A DNA stretch of 26,389 nt from Prevotella sp. UBA3675 (GTDB lineage: Bacteria; Bacteroidota; Bacteroidia; Bacteroidales; Bacteroidaceae): assembly GCA_002372235.1 (NCBI GenBank), contig DFJI01000020.1, positions 1 to 26,389 on the forward strand. Reading direction: 5' to 3'. Shown in pieces: positions 1 through 7,210 of this stretch. The notes under the pieces are model-generated. The model saw only the letters and a program-made list of their open reading frames with translations, was not told where the DNA came from and did not search any database. Positions within the stretch are counted from its first letter, which is position 1, and the number at the start of each line of letters is the position of its first letter. Position numbers and translations under genes: made by a program.

Positions 1-263
1 TCCTCGTGAAAGACGGTCAGGCCACAATTCTTGATGCCATGCGTCATCTCGACCATGCCATTCAGGTCATGGGCATCGATCATGTGGGACTTGGTACCGA
101 CTTCGATGGCGATGGTGGCGTGCCGGGCTTGGCTGATGCCTCCGAGCTTACGCTCTTCACCCGTCAGCTATTGGCTCGCAAGTATAGTGAGGCCGATATT
201 CAGAAAATCTGGGGTGGAAACTTCCTCCGCGTCATGCGTGAGGTTCAGGGGTTATCTACCTGA
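1..263 (+). CDS. Membrane dipeptidase (peptidase M19), C-terminal end
   Basis: This is the last ~86 codons of a gene that begins outside the window. The reading frame is open from base 3 to the stop at 261-263. The segment GIDHVGLGTDFDG matches the conserved C-terminal active-site strand of the M19 (renal dipeptidase-like) zinc peptidases, which hydrolyse dipeptides, including some with a D-residue. It is followed by the usual closing helices (LLARKYSEADIQKIWGGNFLRV), where an Asn-Phe-Leu-Arg near the end is typical. The zinc ligands of the N-terminal part are not visible, so catalytic competence cannot be judged. Its last 8 bases overlap the end of a small ORF on the opposite strand. The family assignment is firm; the substrate is unknown. 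Confidence 0.88.
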   Translation, partial: LVKDGQATILDAMRHLDHAIQVMGIDHVGLGTDFDGDGGVPGLADASELTLFTRQLLARKYSEADIQKIWGGNFLRVMREVQGLST

Positions 264-351
264 TGTTGGTATGCATCAGTGTGATGATGCTCAGTGCGGT
301 TGCGATGACAACTATCAACAGCGTGGTTGTTGTCTGTTCGTCTAAAAACAT
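256..351 (-). CDS. Possible 31-residue single-pass membrane peptide
   Basis: A short ORF starts with ATG at 351-349 and codes for MFLDEQTTTT, then a hydrophobic run (LLIVVIATALSIITL) long enough to span the membrane, then a short polar tail ending HTNIR. Two things favour a real gene. An AAAGG lies about 10 bases before the ATG, and a strong Bacteroidetes-type promoter (407-437) lies 50-60 bases upstream on the same strand. A terminator at 491-531 separates it from the tRNA upstream. The 3' end overlaps the dipeptidase gene by 8 bases in convergent orientation. No family is recognised. Function could be a small membrane regulator or a toxin-like peptide, but that is only inference from size and topology. 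It could also be chance. Confidence 0.35.
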   Translation of the reverse strand: MFLDEQTTTTLLIVVIATALSIITLMHTNIR

Positions 352-406
352 AATCTTTTTACCTTTTAATACTCTATTGAAGAGCCAATCTTTCTGATTG
401 ACGGTG

Positions 407-437
407 CAAAGATATACACTTTTGTGGCCGCGCACAA
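407..437 (-). promoter_or_regulatory. Promoter for the small membrane ORF
   Basis: On the minus strand TATCTTTG (414-407) fits the Bacteroidetes -7 element TAnnTTTG. A TTG (437-435) lies 20 bases upstream, the expected place of the -33 element. Transcription would start near 400 and run leftward into the ORF at 351. Confidence 0.55.
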
Positions 438-490
438 GTCCATAATTCCTGTTTATGGCAAACATCAGCCTTTCTTTGATGTAGGTCAAA

Positions 491-531
491 AAACAAAAAA
501 TCCCTTGCAAGCCTCTCGCTTGCAAGGGATT
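491..531 (-). terminator. Rho-independent terminator after tRNA-Leu
   Basis: A perfect 13-bp stem (499-511 with 519-531, AATCCCTTGCAAG) encloses a 7-base loop. On the minus strand it is followed by TTTTTTGTTT. It lies 18 bases past the tRNA 3' end and points the same way. Confidence 0.85.
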
Positions 532-548
532 GCTTTTTTGAGCTTGTG

Positions 549-630
549 TACCCAGACCCGGGGTCGAACCGGGACGGGTTGCCCCACTGGTGTTTGAGAC
601 CAGCGCGTCTACCGATTCCGCCATCTGGGC
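549..630 (-). tRNA. tRNA-Leu(CAA)
   Basis: The minus-strand transcript folds as a class II tRNA. The acceptor stem is GCCCAGA with TCTGGGT (a G-U pair at 1:72), and the discriminator base is A73. The anticodon stem CTGGT/ACCAG holds the loop CTCAAAC, giving anticodon CAA (reads UUG). A long variable arm follows, and the T loop is GGTTCGACCC-like. The CCA end is not encoded (CAC follows). A promoter sits directly upstream and a terminator directly downstream, so it is a single-gene unit. Confidence 0.95.
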
Positions 631-644
631 TCTGAAAGCGTTTG

Positions 645-676
645 CAAAGGTAAGAAGAAAAGTTGAAACTGCAAAA
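645..676 (-). promoter_or_regulatory. Promoter of tRNA-Leu
   Basis: On the minus strand TACCTTTG (652-645) is a perfect TAnnTTTG -7 element. TTTTGC (676-671) lies 18 bases upstream as the -33 element. The -7 element ends 14 bases before the mature tRNA 5' end, leaving a short leader for RNase P to remove. Confidence 0.8.
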
Positions 677-774
677 GATTAGCCTAAAAAAATATGTGAT
701 TCAGCTTTTTTGACCGCTTTTGTCATACGTGTTTCGGTACCGACGGTCAAGAAATACACACACAGATTGCTTGT

Positions 775-832
775 CTGCAACAACAACCCCTATTCTGATG
801 CTTTCTTGTCAGAATGGGGGAAACTGTTGCAG
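775..832. other. Large imperfect hairpin downstream of the DUF4878 gene
   Basis: An outer stem CTGCAACA/TGTTGCAG (775-782 with 825-832) and an inner stem (787-798 with 809-819, one bulged T) enclose a 10-base loop. It lies 15 bases past the stop of the leftward lipoprotein gene. There is no U-tract on either side, so it could be a 3' mRNA-stabilising structure or a weak terminator. The rest of 653-846 holds nothing else I can recognise. Confidence 0.4.
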
Positions 833-846
833 AGAATAACCAGTAT

Positions 847-1230
847 CTAATCGTCAATCTTCCATTTGCCGTCAATGAATTCGAGTTGCAACTCCTGCCC
901 GATATTCATTCCTTCTATGGAAAAGGAGTACTGAACCGATGCACGATCGTCGTTTATTTCTTCTGAGACGATTTCCAGTTTACCTTTCTTGATTAGCTCG
1001 GTGTTGGGATTGTCATGGCTCATCCTCTTTTCATAGCTTTTCATTTTGTTTTCAGCATAAGCCTCCGGAGTGTTGGTGCAACTGACGGCTTTAGCATAGT
1101 CACCACTCTTCAGCGCACTGAAATAGGTCTTGACAACGCCCGATGGGGTGCTGTCGTCACTGCATGACACAAACACTGCTATGGTGAGCAGCATCAGTGT
1201 TAGAGTCAGAAAAAAGTTTCTTGTCTTCAT
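847..1230 (-). CDS. DUF4878-type lipoprotein
   Basis: The 127-residue protein starts with a signal peptide and a lipobox ending in Cys23 (VFVSC). The residues after it (S-D-D) resemble the acidic export signal that sends Bacteroidetes lipoproteins to the cell surface. The body reads SGVVKTYFSALKSGDYAKAV at about residues 30-49, the signature of the NTF2-like DUF4878 fold. It ends in a strand rich in alternating hydrophobics (ASVQYSF, QLEFIDGKWKI). DUF4878 proteins have no known enzymatic role; the fold is thought to bind small ligands or partners. It follows the membrane-protein gene by 118 bases with no clear promoter between, so it may be read from upstream. The family call is good; the function is unknown. 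Confidence 0.8.
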   Translation of the reverse strand: MKTRNFFLTLTLMLLTIAVFVSCSDDSTPSGVVKTYFSALKSGDYAKAVSCTNTPEAYAENKMKSYEKRMSHDNPNTELIKKGKLEIVSEEINDDRASVQYSFSIEGMNIGQELQLEFIDGKWKIDD

Positions 1231-1272
1231 TGTTGTTTGAATTAATAGTTTATTGGTAAAAAAGATATTCTG

Positions 1273-1362
1273 TTTCTCTTATTTCTTTTATTTCTTTTTT
1301 TGAGTCTCTTATTTCTTTTCTAAGTCTCTTACTTTTTTTCTGTTTCTCTTACTTCTTTTCTA
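1273..1362. repeat. Pyrimidine-rich 20-bp tandem repeat over a gene 3' end
   Basis: The core TCTCTTAYTTCTTTTCT recurs at 1305, 1325 and 1345, exactly 20 bp apart, with a more diverged copy 30 bp earlier at 1275. The copy at 1345 contains the stop codon and last codons (Glu-Lys-Lys) of the leftward membrane-protein gene. The other copies lie beyond the stop and look like duplications of the gene's own 3' end. Confidence 0.7.
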
Positions 1363-2431
1363 ACGAGAGATTGAACTTGTTGCCCTCGTTATCGGCTTGT
1401 CCGGTAATTGTGCTGGCATTGCCGGTGAGGTTGAATGTCCAGTTGCTGCCATCCATGTTGCCATAGAAGATGATGTCGCCACCCATGCCTGGAGTCGATT
1501 CGCCATCGAGGTGCATGCTGTAACCATTCGTTACATCCTTGAATGTGCCGTTGATGTTCGACTCCTGCTTCTCGAAAGTCATTTCGATAGTGAAGCCTTC
1601 CATCACGCCAGTGTAAACGCTGGTGCCTTCAGGCAGTGAACCGAAGAGTCCTTCGCCCGTTCCTCCTGCTTCCTCAACTTCTTCAGTCATGTTCTCCGTA
1701 TTGTCTGTGGCGAGCTCTTCTACTTTCTGTTCGTCATTAGTGACAGCCCCCTGCTCGTTGGTCTGCTCTATGTTCGAGGAACCGTCGCCAGGAGCCAACT
1801 CAATGGGGTGAGGGGCGTAGCTGTTGTGAATGCTGTAGGCCCCGTAGCCAAAGGCAACAGTGAGCAGCACACACAGTGCCACCAGTACGGCTGAGTGGTA
1901 GCGGAACGTAGCCACGCGAGTGTATGCCCACGAGCCGGCCACGATGGCCAAGATGATGAGCGACATGATGTAGGGGAAGATGGTGCCCACCAAGGCAATG
2001 ATGCACTGTACGGGGTAGTAGATCAGTGCACCGTAGATAATGGGCTCGACGATGAAATGGCCAATGATGGGCATCAGAATCTTGGCAAATCCCTGCTCGG
2101 TGATGTCATAGTCTTCTTTCACATCAAGCACTTCGCCAGTGTAGCGGTCACGCTTGACGATGACGGGAGTCGATGACCAGTGTACCCACCGGCCCCAGAA
2201 CACGATGGCACAGATGAAGCCAATCCAGAAGCACAGGTTGCCAAAAGCATTGCCGAACATGTTCCAGTCGGCACTAAACGACAGCGCATCGTTGGCAATC
2301 ACCTCATAGACGAGCCATAGGCCAGTAGCGCTGATCAGTCCTGCGGCCACATAGCCGGCAATAGGATAGTGCTCGTCGGAGAACTCAGGAATGCTTTGAA
2401 CTTTTTGTTTTAGATTTTCAAGTAATTTCAT
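1349..2431 (-). CDS. Multi-pass membrane protein with acidic linker and C-terminal beta domain
   Basis: I do not recognise a named family for this 360-residue protein. Hydrophobic segments lie at about residues 23-45, 62-84, 116-140, 143-166 and 178-200, so there are four or five membrane spans. Residues 86-115 form a short charged loop. Residues 219-257 are a low-complexity acidic linker rich in Glu, Asn and Thr. Residues 270-360 alternate short strands and glycines (FTIEMTFEKQESNINGTF, GDIIFYGNMDGSNWTFNL), suggesting a small beta domain outside the membrane. The gene starts 35 bases after the response-regulator stop, on the same strand, which makes co-transcription likely and suggests a link to that two-component system. 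The 3' end lies inside a 20-bp tandem repeat. Confidence 0.75.
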   Translation of the reverse strand: MKLLENLKQKVQSIPEFSDEHYPIAGYVAAGLISATGLWLVYEVIANDALSFSADWNMFGNAFGNLCFWIGFICAIVFWGRWVHWSSTPVIVKRDRYTGEVLDVKEDYDITEQGFAKILMPIIGHFIVEPIIYGALIYYPVQCIIALVGTIFPYIMSLIILAIVAGSWAYTRVATFRYHSAVLVALCVLLTVAFGYGAYSIHNSYAPHPIELAPGDGSSNIEQTNEQGAVTNDEQKVEELATDNTENMTEEVEEAGGTGEGLFGSLPEGTSVYTGVMEGFTIEMTFEKQESNINGTFKDVTNGYSMHLDGESTPGMGGDIIFYGNMDGSNWTFNLTGNASTITGQADNEGNKFNLSLEKK

Positions 2432-2466
2432 AGCTGTATGTTTTTTAGGTAGTTAATAATGTAGCT

Positions 2467-3126
2467 CTATGTTGGAATCTTCACGTTGATGTAACCATCG
2501 GCGATTGCTTTCACAATGAGTTCAGCCATATTGCGCACACCGAGCTTCTCGAATATTTTCTGTCGGTGGCTCTCAACCGTGTTCTCTGAGATAAACAACT
2601 GGTGGGCTATCTCTTTCGTGGAAAGTCCCATGGCAATGGAGCGCACCACGTCTATCTCCCTCTTGGTAAGTACTACGTTTTGCATCTGAAGCTTGTTCAT
2701 CAGCTTTCGGAACTTCGGGCAGTAAAACTTTTTGCCGTCGAGCACGGCGATGATGGCTTCTAACAGCTGATCCAGTTGGTTCGTTTTGTACATCACGCCA
2801 TCAACCTTGTTCTCTATCATGCGGTTGACGACCCACATCTCTTCATGAATGGTGTTAATCAGGATTTTGGCCTTCGGTTGTTGCTCTCTGATGTTCTCTA
2901 TCAAGGCGGTCACATTCAGGTCGGGCAACTCCACGTCCAGGATAAACACGTCAAAACTGCGGTCAGGTGTTCTGTTCAGCATTGCAGTGGCACTTGTGAA
3001 TGCTTCTACGTTTCCTACGCTGTGTTTCAGTAGAAAACTCTTATAGCCTTCGAGTACCACCTCATGGTCGTCAACGACTGCCACGCTAATGTTTTCCAGC
3101 CTGTTTTTTTCTATATTTTGATTCAT
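2467..3126 (-). CDS. NarL/LuxR-family response regulator
   Basis: The 219-residue protein has an N-terminal receiver domain. The acidic pair is Asp19-Asp20, the phospho-acceptor is Asp64 (in FILDVELPD), Thr92 is the switch residue and Lys114 is the conserved lysine. A C-terminal LuxR-type helix-turn-helix spans about residues 152-212 (LTKREIDVVRSIAMGLSTKE, then ENTVESHRQKIFEKLGV). It should bind DNA as a dimer after phosphorylation by the kinase encoded just upstream. I chose the ATG at 3126. The frame stays open further upstream, but a perfect promoter lies at 3153-3183, inside that extension, and family members start about 12 residues before the first strand. The gene is separated from the kinase gene by 115 bases. 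Confidence 0.92.
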   Translation of the reverse strand: MNQNIEKNRLENISVAVVDDHEVVLEGYKSFLLKHSVGNVEAFTSATAMLNRTPDRSFDVFILDVELPDLNVTALIENIREQQPKAKILINTIHEEMWVVNRMIENKVDGVMYKTNQLDQLLEAIIAVLDGKKFYCPKFRKLMNKLQMQNVVLTKREIDVVRSIAMGLSTKEIAHQLFISENTVESHRQKIFEKLGVRNMAELIVKAIADGYINVKIPT

Positions 3127-3152
3127 GATACACTCTTGGATAATTTCAGTTG

Positions 3153-3183
3153 CAAAATTACATAGAAAAACGAACTTCACAAA
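3153..3183 (-). promoter_or_regulatory. Promoter of the response-regulator gene
   Basis: The minus strand carries TTTG (3183-3180), exactly 19 bases, then TAATTTTG (3160-3153), a perfect Bacteroidetes consensus. It decides the start of the regulator at 3126 and lets the regulator be made separately from its kinase. Confidence 0.8.
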
Positions 3184-3241
3184 TAGTGGAAATCCGTGAT
3201 TTTTCGGCTTTTCCCTGCTGATTTCCTGCATTCAGAGAATT

Positions 3242-4855
3242 CTATCCCATGGTAACGACGAGTTTTGCCACTCTTCCATACTGATGTTGCATCAGTTCGA
3301 GTTTGCCGCCAAGCATCTCAGCCCTGTTTTTAATGTTGCGCATTCCTATGCCGTTCGAACCGTTGGCTTGGGTGTCTTTGTTCTCTCCGTTATGGCTTAC
3401 GATGACCATCACGCCCTTGCTGCCATCATGATGTAGCCCCACCGAAATCATCGAGGCTCCTGAGTGCTTCAGTGCATTCGCCACCAGTTCCTGCACAATG
3501 CGATAGAGGTCTAAGGCTGTGGTGGCAGGTATGAAAGTCCAGTCGTCATCGGCAGGTGTGGCAGTGAAAGTGACGTTGCACCCACGCACACCGTTCATCT
3601 CGTCGGCATAGTTGGCCAATGCTTGTGGCAGCGTGGTGCGGCTGAACTCTGGCTGCAACAGTTCGTGCGACACGCGGCGCACCTGTTCACGGCTTTCGTC
3701 GAGCAGTTGCATGGCATCAGTGCTCAGTCCGTCGGTGCTCAGCTTCATCTCTACGGCCAGAAGTTGGTTGCTTACTCCATCGTGCAGTTCACGGGCCAGG
3801 CGGTTGCGCTCATATTCCTGCCCCTCTCTGTATTTCTCGTCCATCTGTCGTTCTGTCGTCTTCTGCTGTGCCTTCTTGGCACGCCTGCGCCATAAGAGTA
3901 AGGCGATGATGAAGAGCGCCGTCCCGGCCACGACCCATAATAAAGGGAATGTGTGGTCAGTCGATTCTTCTTCGTTCACAGACAGAGGCTCTTCACTTCC
4001 GGCAACGGCATCCTGTTTGGGCGTAGCCACCGTCATCGTGTCCTCTGCGGTTGGCCCACTGTCGTTCGTCTGATTATCCTGCACATTCTCTTTCCTGTTG
4101 TCATATTTATTGACGAGCGCTCGCCTAACTAGCTCATATCGCAGCCGTGCCTGTTGGGTAGTAGCCTGCGGCAGAATCTTGTCGGCCTGTTGCATCCACT
4201 GACTGTCGTAAGGTCCGTGCCCGAAGCATTCGTCTTCACCCGTCATCAGGTAGGTGGCCATGACCAGTGCAAAGTCGTATTGCTCCAGCTGTAAAGCATC
4301 GGCAAATGCCTGTTGCATCAGCTCGTAGGCCGTGCGCCATTCCTTGTTGGCCGCTATTGCCGGCATGATGCTCGCCATGACAATGACTCGTGACTCGGGC
4401 GACTTGGCGTGCGAGACCCATCTCAGTGCTATGCGTGCGTAGTGCAGTGCTTCGACCTTATTGCCCTGTTCCTGATATTTGAACGACAGCTCTCCATATA
4501 CGGTCGAGAACAATGTCAGCAGGGTGCCGGTCTTCTCGTTCATGGCTTTCACCAGCAGATGGTGCTCTTCAGCAATGTCGGCACAGCGCATGTATTCCTG
4601 CAGTCCTTTCTCTAATTGGTGAGAGCGTGACAGCGCCATCCCCGCCACGGCATGTAGCGTGGCCTGTGCCAGCATGTTATGGTTTTGCTTCGCTACAGGC
4701 ATGAGCCTGTCCACCTGTACCAAGGCCGAGTCAAACTGCATCTGCTTCAGCAACACGCCAGTATGTGCCACTTGCGCCATGAGCAGACTGTCTGTCATGG
4801 CTTGAGTGGTGAAAACCGCCAGTTGCAGGCACAGCAATATGAGCAATCGTTTCAT
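3242..4855 (-). CDS. Sensor histidine kinase (HisKA_3 type, TPR-like sensor)
   Basis: The 537-residue protein starts with a signal peptide (MKRLLILLCLQLAVFTTQA). Residues ~20-255 form helical hairpins like tetratricopeptide repeats and should face the periplasm. A Ser/Thr/Glu-rich linker (255-302) leads to one membrane span (303-322), then a coiled coil. The HisKA_3 dimerisation helix has the phospho-acceptor His358 (RELHDGVSNQL). The ATPase domain has an N-box (Asn460 in VQELVANALKHS) and a G-box (NGIGMRNI, ~501-508). The usual Asp of the DNG motif is His488 (VSHNG). I chose ATG 4855 because a -7 element lies at 4864-4871 and the signal peptide begins there; an upstream in-frame Met at 4906 precedes the promoter. 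The partner is the regulator downstream. Confidence 0.92.
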   Translation of the reverse strand: MKRLLILLCLQLAVFTTQAMTDSLLMAQVAHTGVLLKQMQFDSALVQVDRLMPVAKQNHNMLAQATLHAVAGMALSRSHQLEKGLQEYMRCADIAEEHHLLVKAMNEKTGTLLTLFSTVYGELSFKYQEQGNKVEALHYARIALRWVSHAKSPESRVIVMASIMPAIAANKEWRTAYELMQQAFADALQLEQYDFALVMATYLMTGEDECFGHGPYDSQWMQQADKILPQATTQQARLRYELVRRALVNKYDNRKENVQDNQTNDSGPTAEDTMTVATPKQDAVAGSEEPLSVNEEESTDHTFPLLWVVAGTALFIIALLLWRRRAKKAQQKTTERQMDEKYREGQEYERNRLARELHDGVSNQLLAVEMKLSTDGLSTDAMQLLDESREQVRRVSHELLQPEFSRTTLPQALANYADEMNGVRGCNVTFTATPADDDWTFIPATTALDLYRIVQELVANALKHSGASMISVGLHHDGSKGVMVIVSHNGENKDTQANGSNGIGMRNIKNRAEMLGGKLELMQHQYGRVAKLVVTMG

Positions 4856-4863
4856 TCTACTGG

Positions 4864-4894
4864 CAAATGTAATATAAAAAAGCAAACTACGCAA
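4864..4894 (-). promoter_or_regulatory. Promoter of the histidine-kinase gene
   Basis: On the minus strand TACATTTG (4871-4864) fits the -7 consensus, with TTG (4894-4892) 20 bases upstream. The -7 element ends only 8 bases before the ATG at 4855, so the transcript would be leaderless or nearly so. Confidence 0.65.
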
Positions 4895-4951
4895 GTTTTG
4901 TGTCACACAAAAACTGCCTGGATTATAAAAAGTTAAGGAAATTAAAAATGC

Positions 4952-4982
4952 TTGGTCGTTTCAAGGATAATACGTATCTTAG
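4952..4982 (+). promoter_or_regulatory. Promoter of manC
   Basis: TTGG (4952-4955), 19 bases, then TATCTTAG (4975-4982), a one-off match to TAnnTTTG. It leaves an A/T-rich leader of about 60 bases before the manC ATG. No other promoter is evident in 4856-5046 on the plus strand. Confidence 0.55.
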
Positions 4983-5046
4983 CAACCGTAAAAGAAGGAA
5001 TTAACTGAAAATCTGAAAAACTAAATTTTTTATTGAATCTAACTTT

Positions 5047-6171
5047 ATGGATACATCGAACATCAACTGCTCTGCTCGGAAAGGTGCGGAGAACAACTAC
5101 TGTGTGATTCTTGCAGGTGGTAAAGGCCGTCGGTTGTGGCCCTCGAGCACAATGGAAAGGCCCAAGCAATTCGTAGATTTCTTTGGAACAGGCCGCTCAC
5201 TGCTGCAGCAGACCTATGACCGTATGGCACGCATCATTCCTGCTGATCACATCTATGTGGCTACGTCGCATCTGTTCTTAGGCCGTGTGCGTCAGCAGTT
5301 GCCTGAAATTCCTGCCGAGCATGTGCTGGCCGAACCAATTTGTCGCAACACGGCGCCTGCCATTGCTTGGGCAGGTCGTCGCATCCATCGTGAGAGCGAC
5401 TATGCCCGCATCATCGCCGTGCCGGCTGATCAGCTCATCCTTGACGAGCAGACCTTTGCACAGAATGTGCTCGACGGGCTGGACTTCGCTGCCGAGAACA
5501 ATATCATCCTGACGATGGGCATCAAGCCCAGTCGTCCTGAGCCTGGCTACGGCTACATCCAGATAGGTGAGCCCACGCTGGCCACAGGCATCCATAAGGT
5601 GCAGTCGTTCACGGAGAAGCCTGAGCGCGAGTTTGCCAAGGTGTTCATGGATAGTGGTGAGTTCCTGTGGAACACGGGCATGTTCCTCATGAATGTGGTC
5701 TTTCTGCGTGAGTGGTACCTGAAGGTGATTCCCGACATGCCCTGTCGCATGGCCAATCTGGTGGGCAAATACTCGTTGGACGATGAGGCTCAATACGTGC
5801 AGACTTACTATCCGGCCTATCCCAACCTGTCGATGGACAAGGCTGCACTGGAATTGTCTGACGATGTGTATGTGATGAAGTGTGACTTCGGATGGGCTGA
5901 CATAGGCACGTGGCATGGCATGTATGAGTGCATGCAGAAGACGGAAGATGCCAATGTGGTGTTGCAGGAGTCGGAAGTGTTGATGGAGAACTGTCGCAAC
6001 AACATTGTGAGTCTGCCTAAGGGCCACATCGGTGTGCTGAATGGTCTCGACGGCTATATTGTAGCCGAGCAAGGCGATGTGCTGCTCATTTGTCCGAAGG
6101 GCGATTCCTCAGCCTTGATTCGCAAGTATGTGAATGAAGTGGGAATCAAGTATGGGGAGAAGTATATCTGA
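5047..6171 (+). CDS. manC: Mannose-1-phosphate guanylyltransferase
   Basis: This cytoplasmic enzyme joins GTP and mannose-1-phosphate to make GDP-mannose, the precursor for mannose and fucose units in capsule, O-antigen and glycoproteins. The 374-residue protein has the nucleotidyltransferase signature LAGGKGRRLWPSS at residues 22-34 with the pyrophosphorylase Lys40 (ERPKQF). It also has ICRNTAPAIAWA, AVPADQLI (the metal-binding region), GYGYIQIG, TEKPE and WNTGMFL, all typical of this family. It is the single-domain form, lacking the ~100-residue phosphomannose isomerase domain of longer ManC/AlgA proteins. The codons before the signature carry a short non-conserved extension. It is transcribed alone, between a leftward kinase and a leftward HIT gene. 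Confidence 0.93.
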   Translation: MDTSNINCSARKGAENNYCVILAGGKGRRLWPSSTMERPKQFVDFFGTGRSLLQQTYDRMARIIPADHIYVATSHLFLGRVRQQLPEIPAEHVLAEPICRNTAPAIAWAGRRIHRESDYARIIAVPADQLILDEQTFAQNVLDGLDFAAENNIILTMGIKPSRPEPGYGYIQIGEPTLATGIHKVQSFTEKPEREFAKVFMDSGEFLWNTGMFLMNVVFLREWYLKVIPDMPCRMANLVGKYSLDDEAQYVQTYYPAYPNLSMDKAALELSDDVYVMKCDFGWADIGTWHGMYECMQKTEDANVVLQESEVLMENCRNNIVSLPKGHIGVLNGLDGYIVAEQGDVLLICPKGDSSALIRKYVNEVGIKYGEKYI

Positions 6172-6182
6172 TATTCTTTTAG

Positions 6183-6271
6183 ATGAAAGATGAAAAATGA
6201 AAGATATGATTAGTTTCTGAAGTGGCAACCAGCAGCAGGTCTAATCATATCTTTCATTTTTCATCTTTCAT
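6183..6271. repeat. 31-bp perfect inverted repeat between convergent genes
   Basis: Arms 6183-6213 and 6241-6271 are perfect reverse complements over 31 bases around a 27-base spacer. The arms are A/T-rich and built from short direct repeats (ATGAAAGATGAAAAATGAAA). The right arm ends one base before the HIT stop codon, and the left arm starts 12 bases after the manC stop. It could act as a bidirectional transcription barrier, although there is no G/C-rich stem with a U-tract. It could also be a dispersed intergenic repeat. Confidence 0.85.
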
Positions 6272-6673
6272 TTAGCGAAGCTCCGTGAATGCTGCGAAGA
6301 TTTTGTTGGCTATCTGCTGCATCTCTTCTTGTGAGAGTTGCAGCTTTTCTTTTCTGAAGTCCACGTCGGCCTCTGAGTTCATGGGGATGAGGTGGATGTG
6401 GGCGTGGGGCACTTCCAGGCCGAGCACCACCTGGGCAACCTTCTTACAGGGGAAAGCCTTCTTTATGGCCACGGCCACGCGCTTGGCAAACTGCTGATAA
6501 CGACCGATTTCATCATCGTCCATGTCGAAGATGTAATCTACTTCGCGACGGGGAATGACCAGTGTGTGGCCCTTGGCCACGGGGTTGATGTCAAGGAATG
6601 CGTAGAACTCTTCGTTCTCAGCACACTTGTAGCTGGGAATCTCGCCAGCGGCTATCTTGCTGAATATGTCCAT
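6272..6673 (-). CDS. HIT family protein (histidine triad hydrolase)
   Basis: The 133-residue protein matches the Hint branch of the histidine-triad family. These are cytoplasmic nucleotide hydrolases or transferases acting on nucleoside phosphoramidates and aminoacyl-adenylates. The triad His90-Ala-His92-Ile-His94 (PHAHIHLIP) supplies the catalytic His. Upstream are the usual FLDINPVAKGHTLVIPRR strand-turn-strand (residues 26-43) and the N-terminal FSKIAAGEIPSYK. It lacks the second N-terminal Zn-ligand Cys pair seen in some members. It starts 21 bases after the greA stop, so greA-HIT is likely one transcript. The physiological substrate is unknown. Confidence 0.93.
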   Translation of the reverse strand: MDIFSKIAAGEIPSYKCAENEEFYAFLDINPVAKGHTLVIPRREVDYIFDMDDDEIGRYQQFAKRVAVAIKKAFPCKKVAQVVLGLEVPHAHIHLIPMNSEADVDFRKEKLQLSQEEMQQIANKIFAAFTELR

Positions 6674-6694
6674 AACGGTATGCGTTTTTTAGGT

Positions 6695-7162
6695 TTATCC
6701 TACTGTGATTTTCTCGATGCGCAGCTTGATGGTTCCGCGTGGAATCTTCACTTCCACCTCGTCGCCCACCTTGTGGTTGAGCAGTCCCTGGGCAATGGGG
6801 GTGGTGATTGAAATCTTACCCTCGCGCAGGTTGGCCTCGCTCTCGCTCACGATGGTGTAGGTCATGCGAGCCTTCGTGGCCATGTTGGTCATCTCCACCT
6901 TTGAGAGAATCTGTACCGAATCGGTGCTCAGACGGGAGGTATCCACAATCTTAGCCTCGCTGATAGACTGCTTCAGCTGATTGATTTTCGACTCCAGATG
7001 GGCCTGTGCCTCCTTGGCGGCCTCATACTCACTGTTCTCACTCAGGTCGCCTTTGTCGCGTGCTTCAGCGATGGCGGCTGATGCCTTAGGGCGTTCAACG
7101 CCTTCCAAGCGTTTCAGTTCGGCTATGAGCTTGTCATAGCCTTCTTGTGACATGTATGCCAT
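6695..7162 (-). CDS. greA: Transcription elongation factor GreA
   Basis: GreA enters the RNA polymerase secondary channel and stimulates cleavage of backtracked RNA. The 155-residue protein has the N-terminal coiled coil (about residues 5-75). Its acidic tip motif GDLSENSEYEAAKE (38-51) includes Asp39 and Glu42, which coordinate the catalytic Mg. The C-terminal FKBP-like domain ends with GDEVEVKIPRGTIKLRIEKI. Length is normal for the family (about 155-160). The start MAYMSQEGYDKL is the usual one in this phylum. It heads a two-gene unit with the HIT gene. A terminator-like hairpin lies in its upstream region at 7211-7250, downstream of the best promoter match, so its expression may be attenuated. 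Confidence 0.95.
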   Translation of the reverse strand: MAYMSQEGYDKLIAELKRLEGVERPKASAAIAEARDKGDLSENSEYEAAKEAQAHLESKINQLKQSISEAKIVDTSRLSTDSVQILSKVEMTNMATKARMTYTIVSESEANLREGKISITTPIAQGLLNHKVGDEVEVKIPRGTIKLRIEKITVG

Positions 7163-7210
7163 AATTATTGCTTTATTTTAGTTATTACTATTCGCTTTTC
7201 TTGCGATGTG

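Noticed and set aside
352..624. Long open frame through tRNA-Leu into the small ORF on the minus strand
   Set aside because: Most of it is the tRNA and its terminator read as codons; only the last 31 codons, after the promoter at 407-437, are plausible as a gene.
4856..4906. Upstream start for the histidine kinase at 4906
   Set aside because: It would place the promoter inside the coding region and put 17 unrelated residues before the signal peptide.
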